Below, in pieces: positions 1 through 8,790 of a stretch of DNA of 64,000 bases. Position 1 is the stretch's first letter. Each line of letters starts with the position of its first letter. The DNA comes from Geodermatophilus sabuli (GTDB taxonomy: Bacteria; Actinomycetota; Actinomycetes; Mycobacteriales; Geodermatophilaceae), in contig NZ_JAAGWF010000028.1 of NCBI RefSeq assembly GCF_010686765.1, forward strand, positions 42,581-106,580, given 5' to 3'. The position numbers and the translations under genes are program-made. The notes under the pieces were generated by a model. It saw only the letters and a program-made list of their open reading frames with translations. It was not told the DNA's origin and did not search any database.

Positions 1-415
1 CGTGTGGCGGCCCCCGGTGAGCGCTCCGGGGTACCGCTGCGGCGGCGACGCCCCGGCCGGCGCCGGGTTCCCCACCCACAGCCGCCCCTCGTGGGACCCG
101 GCCACGGGAGACTGCTCGGCCGGACGAGGGCGTGCTGCGTCGAGCCGAGGCTCCCTCCGCCGGACGAGCGGTGGCCCGCATCCCGCCGACGTCCCTGCGA
201 CACCGCGTGAGGCCGTCCTGCTGCCCGCCCAGCCGGCCGGTGACGCGCGCACGGGTGGTCGTGCCACGGTCGGTGCCGACACCACCCCCGGCGTCCGCAC
301 GTGGCTCCCGCCGCGGTCGAGGACCAGCGACCGCGGGGGAACGGAGCCGGTGGCGGCCCGGGCGCACCCAGCGTCCGACCCGGGGTCACCCGCGTGCGCA
401 GCGGTGCCCCGGACG
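1..415. other. Intergenic stretch with no supported gene
   Basis: No frame here shows a recognisable product or a convincing ribosome-binding site. The plus-strand open frames that start here continue as antisense of qcrB. On the minus strand a frame from a GTG at 105 reads off the window edge with mostly G or C in third positions and could be the 5' end of a gene truncated at position 1. It is too short to identify, so I do not call it. Confidence 0.4.
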
Positions 416-455
416 CAGCAGGGCCCCCGACGGGATCCCGTCGGGGGCCCTGCTG
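416..455 (-). terminator. Strong hairpin downstream of qcrB
   Basis: Positions 416-434 and 437-455 are perfect reverse complements, 19 bases each, separated by only two bases. The innermost pairs must therefore open to form a loop. The hairpin lies 18 bases after the qcrB stop on the minus strand. There is no clear U-tract, which is usual for actinobacterial terminators. It most likely ends the cta-qcr transcript and may work in both directions. Confidence 0.8.
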
Positions 456-472
456 GTGAGCTGCCAGGTGGG

Positions 473-2137
473 TCAGTCGCGCGGCTCCTGCGGCCGCCCG
501 CCCTCCTGAGGCCGACCGGAGGTGGTGAGCTCCCGGCTGGACTCCGCGGCCGCCGGGCCGTGCTCCTCGCGGCGCTGCTCGAGCTCGACCTGCGCCGGCT
601 CCTCGATGGGGCTGAAGAAGCCCCGGATGGCCCGGCGAGCACCGCCGACCTGGTTCATCTTCTTGGGCACCGGAGCACCGCCGTAGGCGAGCTGGCCGTG
701 GCCGTGCGCGTCCACCTCACCCAGGGGCTGGTGGACCTCGATGAACTCGCCGTGCGGCAGGCGCCGGATGACGCCGGTCTCGATGCCGTGCTCGAGCACC
801 TCGCGGTCGTGCTGCTGGAGGCCCAGGCACATCCGGTAGGTGAGCACGTAGGCGATCGGCGGCAGGATGATCACGCCGATCCGGCCGACCCAGGTCATCG
901 CGTTGAGGCTGATGTCGAACTTGTCCGCGATGACGTCGTTGCCGCCCGCGATCATCAGCCAGACGTAGAACGTCAGGGCCATGACCCCGAGCGACGTCCG
1001 CACCGGCACGTCCCGCGGCCGCTGCAGCAGGTGGTGCGAGGCGGTGTCGCCGGTGAGCTTGCGCTCGATCATCGGGTACAGCGCGAGGACGGTGAACATC
1101 GCGCCGGCGACGACGACCGTGGGCCAGAAGAGCGCCGGGATCGTGTAGTCGCCCGGCAGGTTGATGTCCCAGGCCGGGAAGATGCGCGTCGACCCGTCGA
1201 GGAAGCCGATGTACCAGTCCGGCTGCGAGGCCGAGGAGACCTGAGCCGGGTTGTACGGGCCCCAGAGCCACACCGGGTTGATCTGCACGAGGCCGCCGAG
1301 GGCGGCGCAGACACCGAACACGATGAAGAACAGGCCGGTCGCCTTGCCGGCGAAGGCCGGGAAGAGCCGGTTGCCGACCACGTTGTGCTCCGTGCGGCCC
1401 GGGCCGGGGAACTGGGTGTGCTTCTGCTTGACCAGGACCAGCAGGTGCACCGCGATGAGTGCCAGCAGGATGGCCGGGATCAGCAGCACGTGCACGATGT
1501 AGAACCGGCCGATGATGTTCTCGCCGACGAAGTCGCCGTTGAAGACCGCCCAGTGTGCCCAGGTGCCGATGACCGGCACCGACAGCAGGATCGCGCTGAT
1601 GATGCGGAGCCCGGTGCCCGAGAGCAGGTCGTCGGGGAGCGAGTAGCCGGTGACGCCCATGAGCAGCGCGAGCACCAGCATGACCACACCGATGAGCCAG
1701 TTGCTCTCGCGCGGCCGCCGGAAGGCGCCGGTGAAGAAGATGCGCAGCAGGTGCACCACGATCGCGGCGACGAACAGCAGCGCCGCCCAGTGGTGGATCT
1801 GCCGCATGAACAGGCCGCCGCGGACGTCGAACGACAGCTGCAGCGCGGAGTCGTAGGCCGCGGACATCTCGACGCCGCGCAGCGGCGCGTAGGAGCCCTC
1901 GTACACGACCTCCCGCATCGAGGCGTCGAAGAAGAAGGTCAGGTACGTGCCCGACAGCAGCAGGACGACGAACGCGTAGAGCGCGATCTCGCCCAGCAGG
2001 AACGACCAGTGGTCGGGGAAGACCTTGTTCAGGGTCCGGCGGAGCGGTCCAGCGACGATCAGGCGGTCGTCGACCTCGAGCGCGGCCTTGCCCAGCAGCG
2101 TGGTCGGGACACCCGGCGCCGTGGCGGTACGAGCCAT
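473..2137 (-). CDS. qcrB: Cytochrome bc1 complex cytochrome b subunit
   Basis: This is the 554-residue cytochrome b of the menaquinol:cytochrome c reductase, an integral membrane protein holding two b hemes and the quinol sites. Hydrophobic helices run through most of the first 400 residues. The heme-ligand histidine pairs are visible in the [10 protein letters not shown] helix and in the later helix with FYIVHVLL. The Qo-site motif is PDWY, in place of the PEWY of mitochondria, a form I associate with actinobacteria. A charged cytoplasmic tail of over 100 residues follows, typical of actinobacterial QcrB. The ATG overlaps the qcrA stop by one base (TGATG), so translation is probably coupled. 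It is the last gene of ctaE-qcrC-qcrA-qcrB and is followed by a strong hairpin. Confidence 0.97.
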   Translation of the reverse strand: MARTATAPGVPTTLLGKAALEVDDRLIVAGPLRRTLNKVFPDHWSFLLGEIALYAFVVLLLSGTYLTFFFDASMREVVYEGSYAPLRGVEMSAAYDSALQLSFDVRGGLFMRQIHHWAALLFVAAIVVHLLRIFFTGAFRRPRESNWLIGVVMLVLALLMGVTGYSLPDDLLSGTGLRIISAILLSVPVIGTWAHWAVFNGDFVGENIIGRFYIVHVLLIPAILLALIAVHLLVLVKQKHTQFPGPGRTEHNVVGNRLFPAFAGKATGLFFIVFGVCAALGGLVQINPVWLWGPYNPAQVSSASQPDWYIGFLDGSTRIFPAWDINLPGDYTIPALFWPTVVVAGAMFTVLALYPMIERKLTGDTASHHLLQRPRDVPVRTSLGVMALTFYVWLMIAGGNDVIADKFDISLNAMTWVGRIGVIILPPIAYVLTYRMCLGLQQHDREVLEHGIETGVIRRLPHGEFIEVHQPLGEVDAHGHGQLAYGGAPVPKKMNQVGGARRAIRGFFSPIEEPAQVELEQRREEHGPAAAESSRELTTSGRPQEGGRPQEPRD

Positions 2138-3249
2138 CAGATGCGCTCCCGGTTCCAGTAGGTGGGGCCCACGGCCTCAGGGTAGTCGTCGCGCGCGACG
2201 AAGTAGCCCTCGTCGTCGACCGTGATGGGCAGCTCCGGTAGCGCCCGCGTCGCCGGGCCGAAGACCGGCTTGGCACCCTGCGTGACGTCGAACTGCGACT
2301 GGTGGCACGGGCAGAGGATCCGGCTGGTCTCCTGCTCGTACAGCGACACCGGGCACCCGGCGTGCGTGCAGATCTTCGAGTAGGCGACGTAGTCGCCGTA
2401 GCCGAAGTCGTCCTGACCCTCGCGGGGGCGGTTGACCGCGACCTGCTCGGGCCGCAGCCGGATCAGCATCGTGGCGGCGTCGGCCTGCCGGTTCCCGCCC
2501 GGGACGGCCGGGAACACCGTCTCCAGCGAGCCGGGCTGCTGGTCGCCGGGCCGGATGGGGGTGCCGTCGTCGCGGACGAGGCGGACCCCCGGGCCCCAGT
2601 TGGTGGTGCCCAGCGGATCGCCGGTGTTCGGGTTCCGGATGAGGCCGCCCAGCGGCATGATCAGCATCAGCCCGAGGCCGCCGCCCATGAACACCAGCGA
2701 ACGGGTGATCAGCTTGCGCCGCGCCAGGCCGCTGTTGTGCAGGCCGCCCACGAGGGTGGCGCCGGTGGTGACCCGGTCGAAGTGCGAACCGTCGTGCTTG
2801 TCCTGCACCGCGGTCTCGTGCGGGAGCAGCTTCTTGGTGTAGAGCACCAGACCGACGCCGACGAGGACCAGCGAGAGGCCCATCAGGGCGCCCAGCATCG
2901 GCGTGAACAGCGCGCTCCAACCGCCCTCGGTGATCTCCCAGTGCCAGTCGGGCAGGAACCAGCCCGAGCCGACGTAGATCACGATGAAGGCGAAGGCGGC
3001 GAGGCCGGCCAGGGCGAAGGTGAGCCCGACCTGGCGGACGGCCCGCCGCTCGACCGCGGACCCCGGCTCGGGGCCCGGGTCGACGTGCAGGATCTGCACG
3101 CCGTCGTAGGCGGCGCCCAGGCGGTCGAGGTCCTCGCGGGAGATGGCCGCGAGCTGCTCGGGCGTGTAGTCGTCGTCCGGGCCGCCGTGGAGGGGGCCGG
3201 GGACGTCCGCGCCACCGGTCGAACCGGGGCGGGTCTCGCGGGTGGTCAC
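2137..3249 (-). CDS. qcrA: Cytochrome bc1 complex Rieske iron-sulfur subunit
   Basis: This 370-residue protein is the Rieske subunit that passes electrons from menaquinol to the diheme cytochrome c. The [2Fe-2S] ligands are clear in CTHAGC and CPCHQSQFD, about residues 295-325. Before that lie three hydrophobic segments, near residues 80-100, 120-145 and 190-215, as in actinobacterial QcrA, which has three membrane helices and not one. The GTG start overlaps the qcrC stop in a GTGA junction, and the stop overlaps the qcrB ATG. The acidic N-terminal region before the first helix is probably cytoplasmic. Confidence 0.96.
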   Translation of the reverse strand: MTTRETRPGSTGGADVPGPLHGGPDDDYTPEQLAAISREDLDRLGAAYDGVQILHVDPGPEPGSAVERRAVRQVGLTFALAGLAAFAFIVIYVGSGWFLPDWHWEITEGGWSALFTPMLGALMGLSLVLVGVGLVLYTKKLLPHETAVQDKHDGSHFDRVTTGATLVGGLHNSGLARRKLITRSLVFMGGGLGLMLIMPLGGLIRNPNTGDPLGTTNWGPGVRLVRDDGTPIRPGDQQPGSLETVFPAVPGGNRQADAATMLIRLRPEQVAVNRPREGQDDFGYGDYVAYSKICTHAGCPVSLYEQETSRILCPCHQSQFDVTQGAKPVFGPATRALPELPITVDDEGYFVARDDYPEAVGPTYWNRERI

Positions 3250-4127
3250 GCCTTGCTCCCCATCCAGAAGATCCCGAACAGCAGGACGCCGATGCCGACG
3301 ACCCAGATGACCAGGCCCTCGGCCACGGGTCCCATGCGGCCGACGCCGGCGCCACCGGGGTCGGCCTGGTTGTCGATGGTCTGCACGTAGTTGATGATCG
3401 CGCGCTTCTCGTCCGGGGTGAGCTGGTTGTCCCCGAACACCGGCATGTTCTCGGGGCCGGTCAGCATCGCGGTGTAGATCTCCAGCGCGCTGGAGCCCTC
3501 GAGGCTCGGCGCCGCCTTGCCCGAGGAGAGGGCACCGCCCTGGCCGACGAAGTTGTGGCAGGAGGCGCAGTTGAGCCGGAACAGCTCGCCGCCCTGCGCG
3601 AGGTCGCCGTCGCGCAGGTCACCGGAGGGCAGCGTGGGGCCGCCGCCGTTGGCCTGGACGTAGGCCATCAGCTGGTCGATCTCCTCGTCGGAGAAGACGG
3701 CCGGCTTGTCGGGCGCATCGGCCTCCTGGCGGACCAGCGGCATGCGGCCGGTGTGCACCTGGAAGTAGACGGCGGCCTCGCCGACCCCCACCAGCGACGG
3801 CCCGCGGGTGGGCACGCCCTCGAGGTTCTCGCCGTGGCAGCTGATGCAGCTGCGCTCGTACAGCTCGCGGCCGGCCGCCTCGGCGGCGGACTCGCTGCCC
3901 GAGCCCTCGTTCGTCGCGTACGCCGGCGACAGGGCCGAGTAGAGCGCGCCGGTGAGGACCAGGGCGGCCATGAGGCCCGCCACGTTGACCACGCGGCGCC
4001 GGTGCTTGGACCGGCGGCGGGCGCGGGCGGCCGCGGCGGGGGTTCCGTCGGCCGGGCGGCGGGACCAGCGGACGCGGGGCGACCCGCCGTCGGGCTGGGC
4101 GTCGGACTGCGGGTTCGTGGTGGACAC
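3246..4127 (-). CDS. qcrC: Cytochrome bc1 complex diheme cytochrome c subunit
   Basis: This 293-residue membrane-anchored cytochrome c has two CXXCH heme motifs (CISCH and CASCH), one in each of two cytochrome c domains. It starts with a basic stretch and a hydrophobic segment near residues 45-65, an anchor or uncleaved signal. It ends with a second membrane helix in the last 25 residues. In actinobacteria this protein replaces soluble cytochrome c and bridges the bc1 complex to the aa3 oxidase in a III-IV supercomplex, which fits its position directly after ctaE. The GTG start lies 7 bases beyond the ctaE stop. Confidence 0.96.
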   Translation of the reverse strand: MSTTNPQSDAQPDGGSPRVRWSRRPADGTPAAAARARRRSKHRRRVVNVAGLMAALVLTGALYSALSPAYATNEGSGSESAAEAAGRELYERSCISCHGENLEGVPTRGPSLVGVGEAAVYFQVHTGRMPLVRQEADAPDKPAVFSDEEIDQLMAYVQANGGGPTLPSGDLRDGDLAQGGELFRLNCASCHNFVGQGGALSSGKAAPSLEGSSALEIYTAMLTGPENMPVFGDNQLTPDEKRAIINYVQTIDNQADPGGAGVGRMGPVAEGLVIWVVGIGVLLFGIFWMGSKA

Positions 4128-4134
4128 CGGTTCC

Positions 4135-4749
4135 CTAGCGGATCAGGTAGATCGTGGCGAAGAGCCCGACCCACACGACGTCGACGAAGTGCCAGTAGTA
4201 GGAGACCACGATGGCCGAGGTCGCCTGTGCCGGCGTGAACCGGCCCATGGTGGACCGGATGAGCAGGTAGACGAAGGCGACGAGGCCTCCGATGACGTGC
4301 AGCGCGTGGAAGCCGGTGGTCAGGTAGAAGACCGAGCCGTACGTGGAGCTCGAGATCGTCGTCCCGTGCTCGGTCACGAGCACGCGGTACTCGTTGGCCT
4401 GGGCCAGCACGAACACCAGGCCCATGACGAAGGTGATCGTGAACCAGCGCCGCAGGCCGTAGACGTTGCCCTGCTCCGCGGCGAAGACGCCGAGCTGGCA
4501 GGTGACCGAGGACGCCACCAGGATGATCGTGAAGATCAGCGCGTAGGGCAGGTTCAGCTCGGTGGGCTCCGGTGGCCACCCCTCGGTGGCGCGGGCGCGC
4601 GCGGTGAAGTACATGGCGAACAGGCCGGCGAAGAACATCAGCTCGCTCGAGAGCCAGATGATCGTGCCGACGCTGACCATGTTCGGGCGGGTCAGGGAGT
4701 GCACCCGAGAGGTGTCGAAGGTGCCGCTCGCGACGGGAGCCGTTGTCAC
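4135..4749 (-). CDS. ctaE: Cytochrome c oxidase subunit III
   Basis: This 204-residue membrane protein has five hydrophobic segments and the family pattern around [17 protein letters not shown] in the first helix and [11 protein letters not shown] near the C-terminus. It is the short five-helix form of subunit III of the aa3 oxidase. It heads the operon ctaE-qcrC-qcrA-qcrB. The other oxidase subunits, ctaC, ctaD and ctaF, are not in the window. The GTG at 4749 is the first plausible start, and the divergent gene begins 130 bases away. Confidence 0.95.
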   Translation of the reverse strand: MTTAPVASGTFDTSRVHSLTRPNMVSVGTIIWLSSELMFFAGLFAMYFTARARATEGWPPEPTELNLPYALIFTIILVASSVTCQLGVFAAEQGNVYGLRRWFTITFVMGLVFVLAQANEYRVLVTEHGTTISSSTYGSVFYLTTGFHALHVIGGLVAFVYLLIRSTMGRFTPAQATSAIVVSYYWHFVDVVWVGLFATIYLIR

Positions 4750-4866
4750 GGGGCCATCATGGCATCGGCCCCGTCAAGGTCACGACCGCGGGTGTGCGGG
4801 CGTGGCGGCACCGTGACCTGCTCGATACCTGGGTGGCGGCTCCCCGGGGGCGGTGCGCCCGGGCAC

Positions 4867-4872
4867 TAGGCT
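4867..4872 (+). promoter_or_regulatory. TANNNT element for a leaderless start
   Basis: TAGGCT ends seven bases before the GTG at 4880, and no ribosome-binding site lies between. This is the geometry of an actinobacterial leaderless promoter, with transcription starting at or next to the initiation codon. No convincing -35 is visible. Confidence 0.45.
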
Positions 4873-4879
4873 CGGCACC

Positions 4880-5296
4880 GTGAGTGACGCCGCCGCGGCC
4901 ACCGTCCTGGTCTACAGCTCCCGTCCCGAGGTGCGAGCCGCCGTGCGCACCGCCGTGGGCCGGCGTCCGGCGTCCGACGTGGGGCCGGTGACGTACGTCG
5001 AGTGCGCCACGGGCCAGGACGTCGTCGACACGGTGGACGGCGGGGGCATCGACCTCTGCATCCTCGATGCCGAGGCCCAGCCCACCGGCGGCATGGCGCT
5101 CAGCCGCCAGCTGACCGCGGAGGTCGCCGACCGCCCGGCGCTGTGCGTGCTCATCGCGCGGCAGCCCGACCGCTGGCTGGCGCACTGGTCGCTGGCCGAC
5201 GCCACGCTGCCCTTCCCGATCGACCCGCTCACCGCCCCCGCCGTGGTCGCCGACCTGCTGCGCGAGCGGGTGGGGCGGCCGGCCGGCCTCCGGTGA
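4880..5296 (+). CDS. Response-regulator receiver-like protein
   Basis: The 138-residue product looks like a stand-alone receiver fold. A beta strand ends in the hydrophobic run [11 protein letters not shown], whose aspartate sits where the phosphorylated Asp lies in true receivers. The conserved lysine expected near the end is not visible; that place reads LPFPIDPLT. It is therefore probably an atypical or pseudo-receiver, and no output domain or neighbouring kinase is present. A similar small protein sits between ctaE and trpD in other actinobacteria (from memory). Its stop overlaps the trpD GTG by four bases, suggesting coupled translation. Function is unknown. Confidence 0.75.
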   Translation: MSDAAAATVLVYSSRPEVRAAVRTAVGRRPASDVGPVTYVECATGQDVVDTVDGGGIDLCILDAEAQPTGGMALSRQLTAEVADRPALCVLIARQPDRWLAHWSLADATLPFPIDPLTAPAVVADLLRERVGRPAGLR

Positions 5297-6351
5297 GCGC
5301 GCCCGCCGCCCCCGGCCGGACCACCTGGCCGGCGCTCTACAACCGGCTGCTGGCCGGGCAGGACCTCACCGCCGCCGACACCGGCTGGGCGATGCGCGAG
5401 GTGATGACCGGCGAGGCCACCCCGGTCCAGGTGGCCGCCTTCGCCGTGGCCCTGCGCGCGAAGGGCGAGTCGGCCGAGGAGGTCGCCGGGCTGGCCGCGG
5501 AGATGATGGCCCAGGCCACACCCGTGGACCTCGCCGTCGAGTGCGTCGACATCGTCGGCACGGGCGGCGACGGGGCGCACACGGTGAACATCTCGACGAT
5601 GGCCTCGGTCGTCACCGCCGCCGCCGGGGCGCCGGTCGCCAAGCACGGCGGGCGTGCCGCGTCGTCGTCCTCCGGCGCGGCCGACGTCCTCGAGGAGCTC
5701 GGCGTGGTCATCGACCTGCCCGCCGCGGGCGTCGCCCGCTGTGTGCAGGAGGCCGGCATCGGCTTCTTCTTCGCGCCGGTGTTCCACCCCGGCATGCGGC
5801 ACGCGGGCCCCGCGCGCAGGGAGATGGGCATCGGCACGGTCTTCAACTTCCTCGGCCCGCTGTGCAACCCGGCCCGTCCGGTGGCCGCGGCGATCGGCTG
5901 CGCCGACCGGCGGATGGCCCCGGTCATGGCCGCGGTGCTGGCCGGCCGCGGCATGCGGGCCCTGGTCTTCCGTGGCGACGACGGCCTCGACGAGCTCACC
6001 ACCGCGACGACGTCGTCGGTGTGGGTGGTCCGGGACGGCGAGGTGACCCCCGACCGGCTCGACCCCGCGGCCCTCGGCATCGAGGCGTCGGCCGTCGACG
6101 CCCTGCGGGGCGGGTCGCCGGCCTTCAACGCCGACGTCTTCCGCCGTGTCCTCGACGGGGAGCCGGGTCCGGTGCGCGACGCGGTGCTGCTCAACGCCGC
6201 AGCCGCACTGGCCGCCTTCGACGAGCGCCCGACCCGGCTGCACGACGCCGTCGCCGCCGGCCTGGAGCGGGCCGCCGCGGCCGTCGACGACGGCCGGGCC
6301 GCCGCCCAGCTCGACCGCTGGGTGACCGTCAGCCAGACCGCCCGCGGCTGA
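5293..6351 (+). CDS. trpD: Anthranilate phosphoribosyltransferase
   Basis: This 352-residue enzyme transfers the phosphoribosyl group of PRPP to anthranilate, the second committed step of tryptophan synthesis. The PRPP loop [14 protein letters not shown] and the segment [16 protein letters not shown] are clear. The usual KHGNR motif reads KHGGR at residues 117-121, an Asn-to-Gly change at position 120. The GTG start is chosen from the four-base overlap with the preceding gene and from homologue length. No other trp gene is nearby, as in mycobacteria, where trpD also sits alone next to ctaE. Confidence 0.93.
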   Translation: MSAPAAPGRTTWPALYNRLLAGQDLTAADTGWAMREVMTGEATPVQVAAFAVALRAKGESAEEVAGLAAEMMAQATPVDLAVECVDIVGTGGDGAHTVNISTMASVVTAAAGAPVAKHGGRAASSSSGAADVLEELGVVIDLPAAGVARCVQEAGIGFFFAPVFHPGMRHAGPARREMGIGTVFNFLGPLCNPARPVAAAIGCADRRMAPVMAAVLAGRGMRALVFRGDDGLDELTTATTSSVWVVRDGEVTPDRLDPAALGIEASAVDALRGGSPAFNADVFRRVLDGEPGPVRDAVLLNAAAALAAFDERPTRLHDAVAAGLERAAAAVDDGRAAAQLDRWVTVSQTARG

Positions 6352-6354
6352 GGA

Positions 6355-6432
6355 GGACCCCGCTCCCACCCCTGCCGGCCCCCTTCCAGGGGCCCGCCCC
6401 GAGCGTGCGAGGGGTGGGGAGGAAGGGGGTCC
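6355..6432. terminator. Long imperfect hairpin between convergent genes
   Basis: The region between the trpD stop and the convergent Lrp-like gene folds on itself. GGACCCC at 6355-6361 pairs with GGGGTCC at 6426-6432, a CTCCCACCCCT arm pairs with AGGGGTGGGGAG with one bulge, and a small inner GGCCCC/GGGGCC stem sits between. It probably terminates transcription from both sides. Confidence 0.6.
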
Positions 6433-6436
6433 GCTC

Positions 6437-6724
6437 TCAGTCGGCGGTGTCGAAGCCGATGGTGAACGCGGCCTCGAGGTCGTGCCGGGAGTAGGCGCGG
6501 AAGGCGATGTGCGTGTCGGTCTCGAGGACGCCGGGCACCTTGTTGATCCGGCCCGCGATGACCTCGGCGATCTGCTCGAACTCCCGGACCCTCACGACGG
6601 CGACCAGGTCGACGCTGCCGGCGACCGAGTAGACCTCGCTGACGCCCTCGAGGTCGGCGACGGCCTCGGCCACCTCGGGGATCGCGTCGGTGGCCGCGTC
6701 GATCATGACGATGGCGGTGATCAC
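6437..6724 (-). CDS. Stand-alone Lrp/AsnC ligand-binding (RAM) domain protein
   Basis: The 95-residue protein consists only of the effector-binding, oligomerisation domain of Lrp/AsnC regulators. It has the pattern VYSVAGSVDLVAVVRV followed by INKVPGVLETDTHIAF. The DNA-binding helix-turn-helix is missing, so it cannot act as a regulator in the usual way. It may bind amino acids or form mixed oligomers with full-length Lrp proteins. The GTG start at 6724 overlaps the stop of the nuclease gene in a GTGA junction, so the two are co-transcribed. Such short versions are common in actinobacteria. Confidence 0.85.
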   Translation of the reverse strand: MITAIVMIDAATDAIPEVAEAVADLEGVSEVYSVAGSVDLVAVVRVREFEQIAEVIAGRINKVPGVLETDTHIAFRAYSRHDLEAAFTIGFDTAD

Positions 6725-8595
6725 GCCGGCGATGCTAGCCGTGGCGCCGCCCCCGCGGCGGACCCGCGCGGGCCGGCGGAGACGCGGTCCGGGCGGGCCC
6801 GCGTGCCCAGGTCGCGGGCGTCGGCGAACGGGTCCCGGCCGGTCCGCCCGGCCGCCACCCGGTCGAGGAACGCGCTGAAGGCCCCGGTGCCCGGCACGGG
6901 GCAGGCCAGCGTGCCCGTCACCTCCACCAGGCGGGTGCCGGGCTTCTCCATCCAGCGCAGCACCAGCTCCGTCTCGTCGACCGACGCGGCCAGCTCGCCG
7001 TCGGGGCCCAGCGGTGTCTCGGCGGTGGAGAGCAGGCCGGCCAGCGTCGCCCGCACCGAGGTGCCCCGGGGTGCCGCGCCCGCCGACACCAACCGTCCCC
7101 GGCGGACGACCGACAGGTGCCAGCCGCCCTCCCCGTCGGGCCGGGCGAGGACCAGCTCGGGCACGGCGGCCAGAGACTCCAGGCGCTGTCGCCGGCGCAC
7201 CGCGCGCACGAGCACGGCCACGCGGTCGCGGAGCACGGCGGCGTCCTCGTAGCGCTCCTCGCCGGCCAGCCGGTCGACCCGGTCCAGCAGCGGCGCCAGC
7301 AGGGCACGCGGGTCGGTGGCGACTGCCGACCGCAGCACGGCCGCGATCCCGGCGTACTCGTCGACCGACTGAGCGCCCGTGCACGGCGCGCCGCACCGGC
7401 CCATGCCGGCCAGCGCGCAGGCGGTGCCCAGGACGCGCACCGACAGCCGGCCGGTGCACTGCCGCAGCGGCAGCGACTCGTGGATGGCGGCGACCGCGGC
7501 GTCGGCGGCCCGACGGTCGGGGAACGGGCCGAGGAAGACCCCCGCGCCCGGGCGGACCCGGCGGACGACCGAGAGGCGGGGGAACGGCTCCTCGGTCAGC
7601 CTCACCCACAGCGCTCGCTCGGGGAAGCGCGAGCGCCGGTTGTAGCGCGGCTTCTGCTCGGCGATGAGCCGCAGCTCGCGGACGGCGGCCTCCAGGTCGT
7701 GCGCGCAGGGGATCGCGTCGACCCGCTGGGCCAGGGCCACCATCTCGGTGATCCGGCTGCGCTGCTCGCCGGCGGTGAAGTAGCTGCGGACCCGGCTGCG
7801 CAGGTCGTTCGACGTCCCGACGTAGAGCGGCTCGTCGCGGGGCCCGCGGAACAGGTACACGCCGGGGCCCGTGGGCACCGCGTCGGCCAGGTGCCGCTTG
7901 CGCCGGCGCTCCGGGTCCACCTGGCGAGTCAGGCCGGAGAGCTCCTCGAGGGAGGTGATGCCCAGCGGCCCGAGCCGCTCGAAGAGGCCGTGCAGGACGT
8001 CGACCGTGGCGCGGGCGTCGTCCAGCGCGCGGTGGGTGGGCGAGGTGCTCGCGGCGAAGTACGGCGCCAGGGTGGCCAGCTTGCAGTTGGGCACCTCGTC
8101 GCGGGTCAGCAGCCGGCGGGCGAGGACCGCGGTGTCGACCGAGGCGGCCGGGGGCCAGCCGATGCCGGTCTCCGCGCAGGCCGCCTTGAGGAAGCCGAGG
8201 TCGAACGGGGCGTTGTGGGCGACGAGCACCGCGCCGCGGGCGAACTCGAGGAAGCCGGGCAGCACCGCCCCGATGCGGGGCGCCGCCGCCACCATCGTCG
8301 AGGTGATGCCGGTCAGGACGCTGATGTAGGGCGGGATCTCGCAGCCGGGGTCGACGAGGGTCTGGAACTCACCGAGCACGGCCCCGCCGCGCACCTTGAC
8401 CGCGCCGATCTCGGTGATCGCGCTGTCCTTCGGTGACCCGCCCGTGGTCTCCAGGTCGACGACCACGAACGTGACCTCGGCCAGGGGGGTGCCCAGGTCG
8501 TCGAGGGTCGCCTGTTCGTAGCGGGGCAGTGCGGCGGCGGCTCGTGCGGCTGTCCCGGCGGCGATCCCGGCCAGCCGGGCGGGGGAGAGGGGCAC
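6721..8595 (-). CDS. DEDD 3'-5' exonuclease fused to a UvrC-like GIY-YIG domain
   Basis: This 624-residue protein joins two nuclease modules. Residues about 40-210 are a DnaQ-type exonuclease with VVDLETTGG (first acidic pair), HNAPFDLGFL and HRALDDARATVDVL. Residues about 240-320 carry the GIY-YIG motif GVYLFRG...LYVGTS, and the rest resembles the UvrC and Cho middle region with several cysteines near residues 390-410. I recall the same fusion as Rv2191 in M. tuberculosis, also near trpD. A role in DNA repair or processing is likely, but substrate and partners are not known from the sequence. The GTG start is the first codon before PLSPARLAG and has no clear ribosome-binding site. Confidence 0.9.
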   Translation of the reverse strand: MPLSPARLAGIAAGTAARAAAALPRYEQATLDDLGTPLAEVTFVVVDLETTGGSPKDSAITEIGAVKVRGGAVLGEFQTLVDPGCEIPPYISVLTGITSTMVAAAPRIGAVLPGFLEFARGAVLVAHNAPFDLGFLKAACAETGIGWPPAASVDTAVLARRLLTRDEVPNCKLATLAPYFAASTSPTHRALDDARATVDVLHGLFERLGPLGITSLEELSGLTRQVDPERRRKRHLADAVPTGPGVYLFRGPRDEPLYVGTSNDLRSRVRSYFTAGEQRSRITEMVALAQRVDAIPCAHDLEAAVRELRLIAEQKPRYNRRSRFPERALWVRLTEEPFPRLSVVRRVRPGAGVFLGPFPDRRAADAAVAAIHESLPLRQCTGRLSVRVLGTACALAGMGRCGAPCTGAQSVDEYAGIAAVLRSAVATDPRALLAPLLDRVDRLAGEERYEDAAVLRDRVAVLVRAVRRRQRLESLAAVPELVLARPDGEGGWHLSVVRRGRLVSAGAAPRGTSVRATLAGLLSTAETPLGPDGELAASVDETELVLRWMEKPGTRLVEVTGTLACPVPGTGAFSAFLDRVAAGRTGRDPFADARDLGTRARPDRVSAGPRGSAAGAAPRLASPA

Positions 8596-8790
8596 GGGCG
8601 GACGGTAGGTCGGGCCACCGACAGTCCCGGGGACGCGCGCCGGGGGACCGGCGCGGCCGGGTCACCCGTCGGCGGCGGCCGCCTCGCCCGAGCGGGGGAG
8701 ACGCGCCGGATCGCCTGGTGGACCGGGCCTCGGGAGGGCCACGATGCCCGAGCCGGACCCTCTGCGGTCCCGACTCGCCGAGGTGGTCCG

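Noticed and set aside
2..2161. A 719-codon open frame on the plus strand over qcrB
   Set aside because: It is antisense to qcrB, has no homology pattern and an Arg/Asp/Val-rich composition typical of shadow frames in GC-rich DNA.
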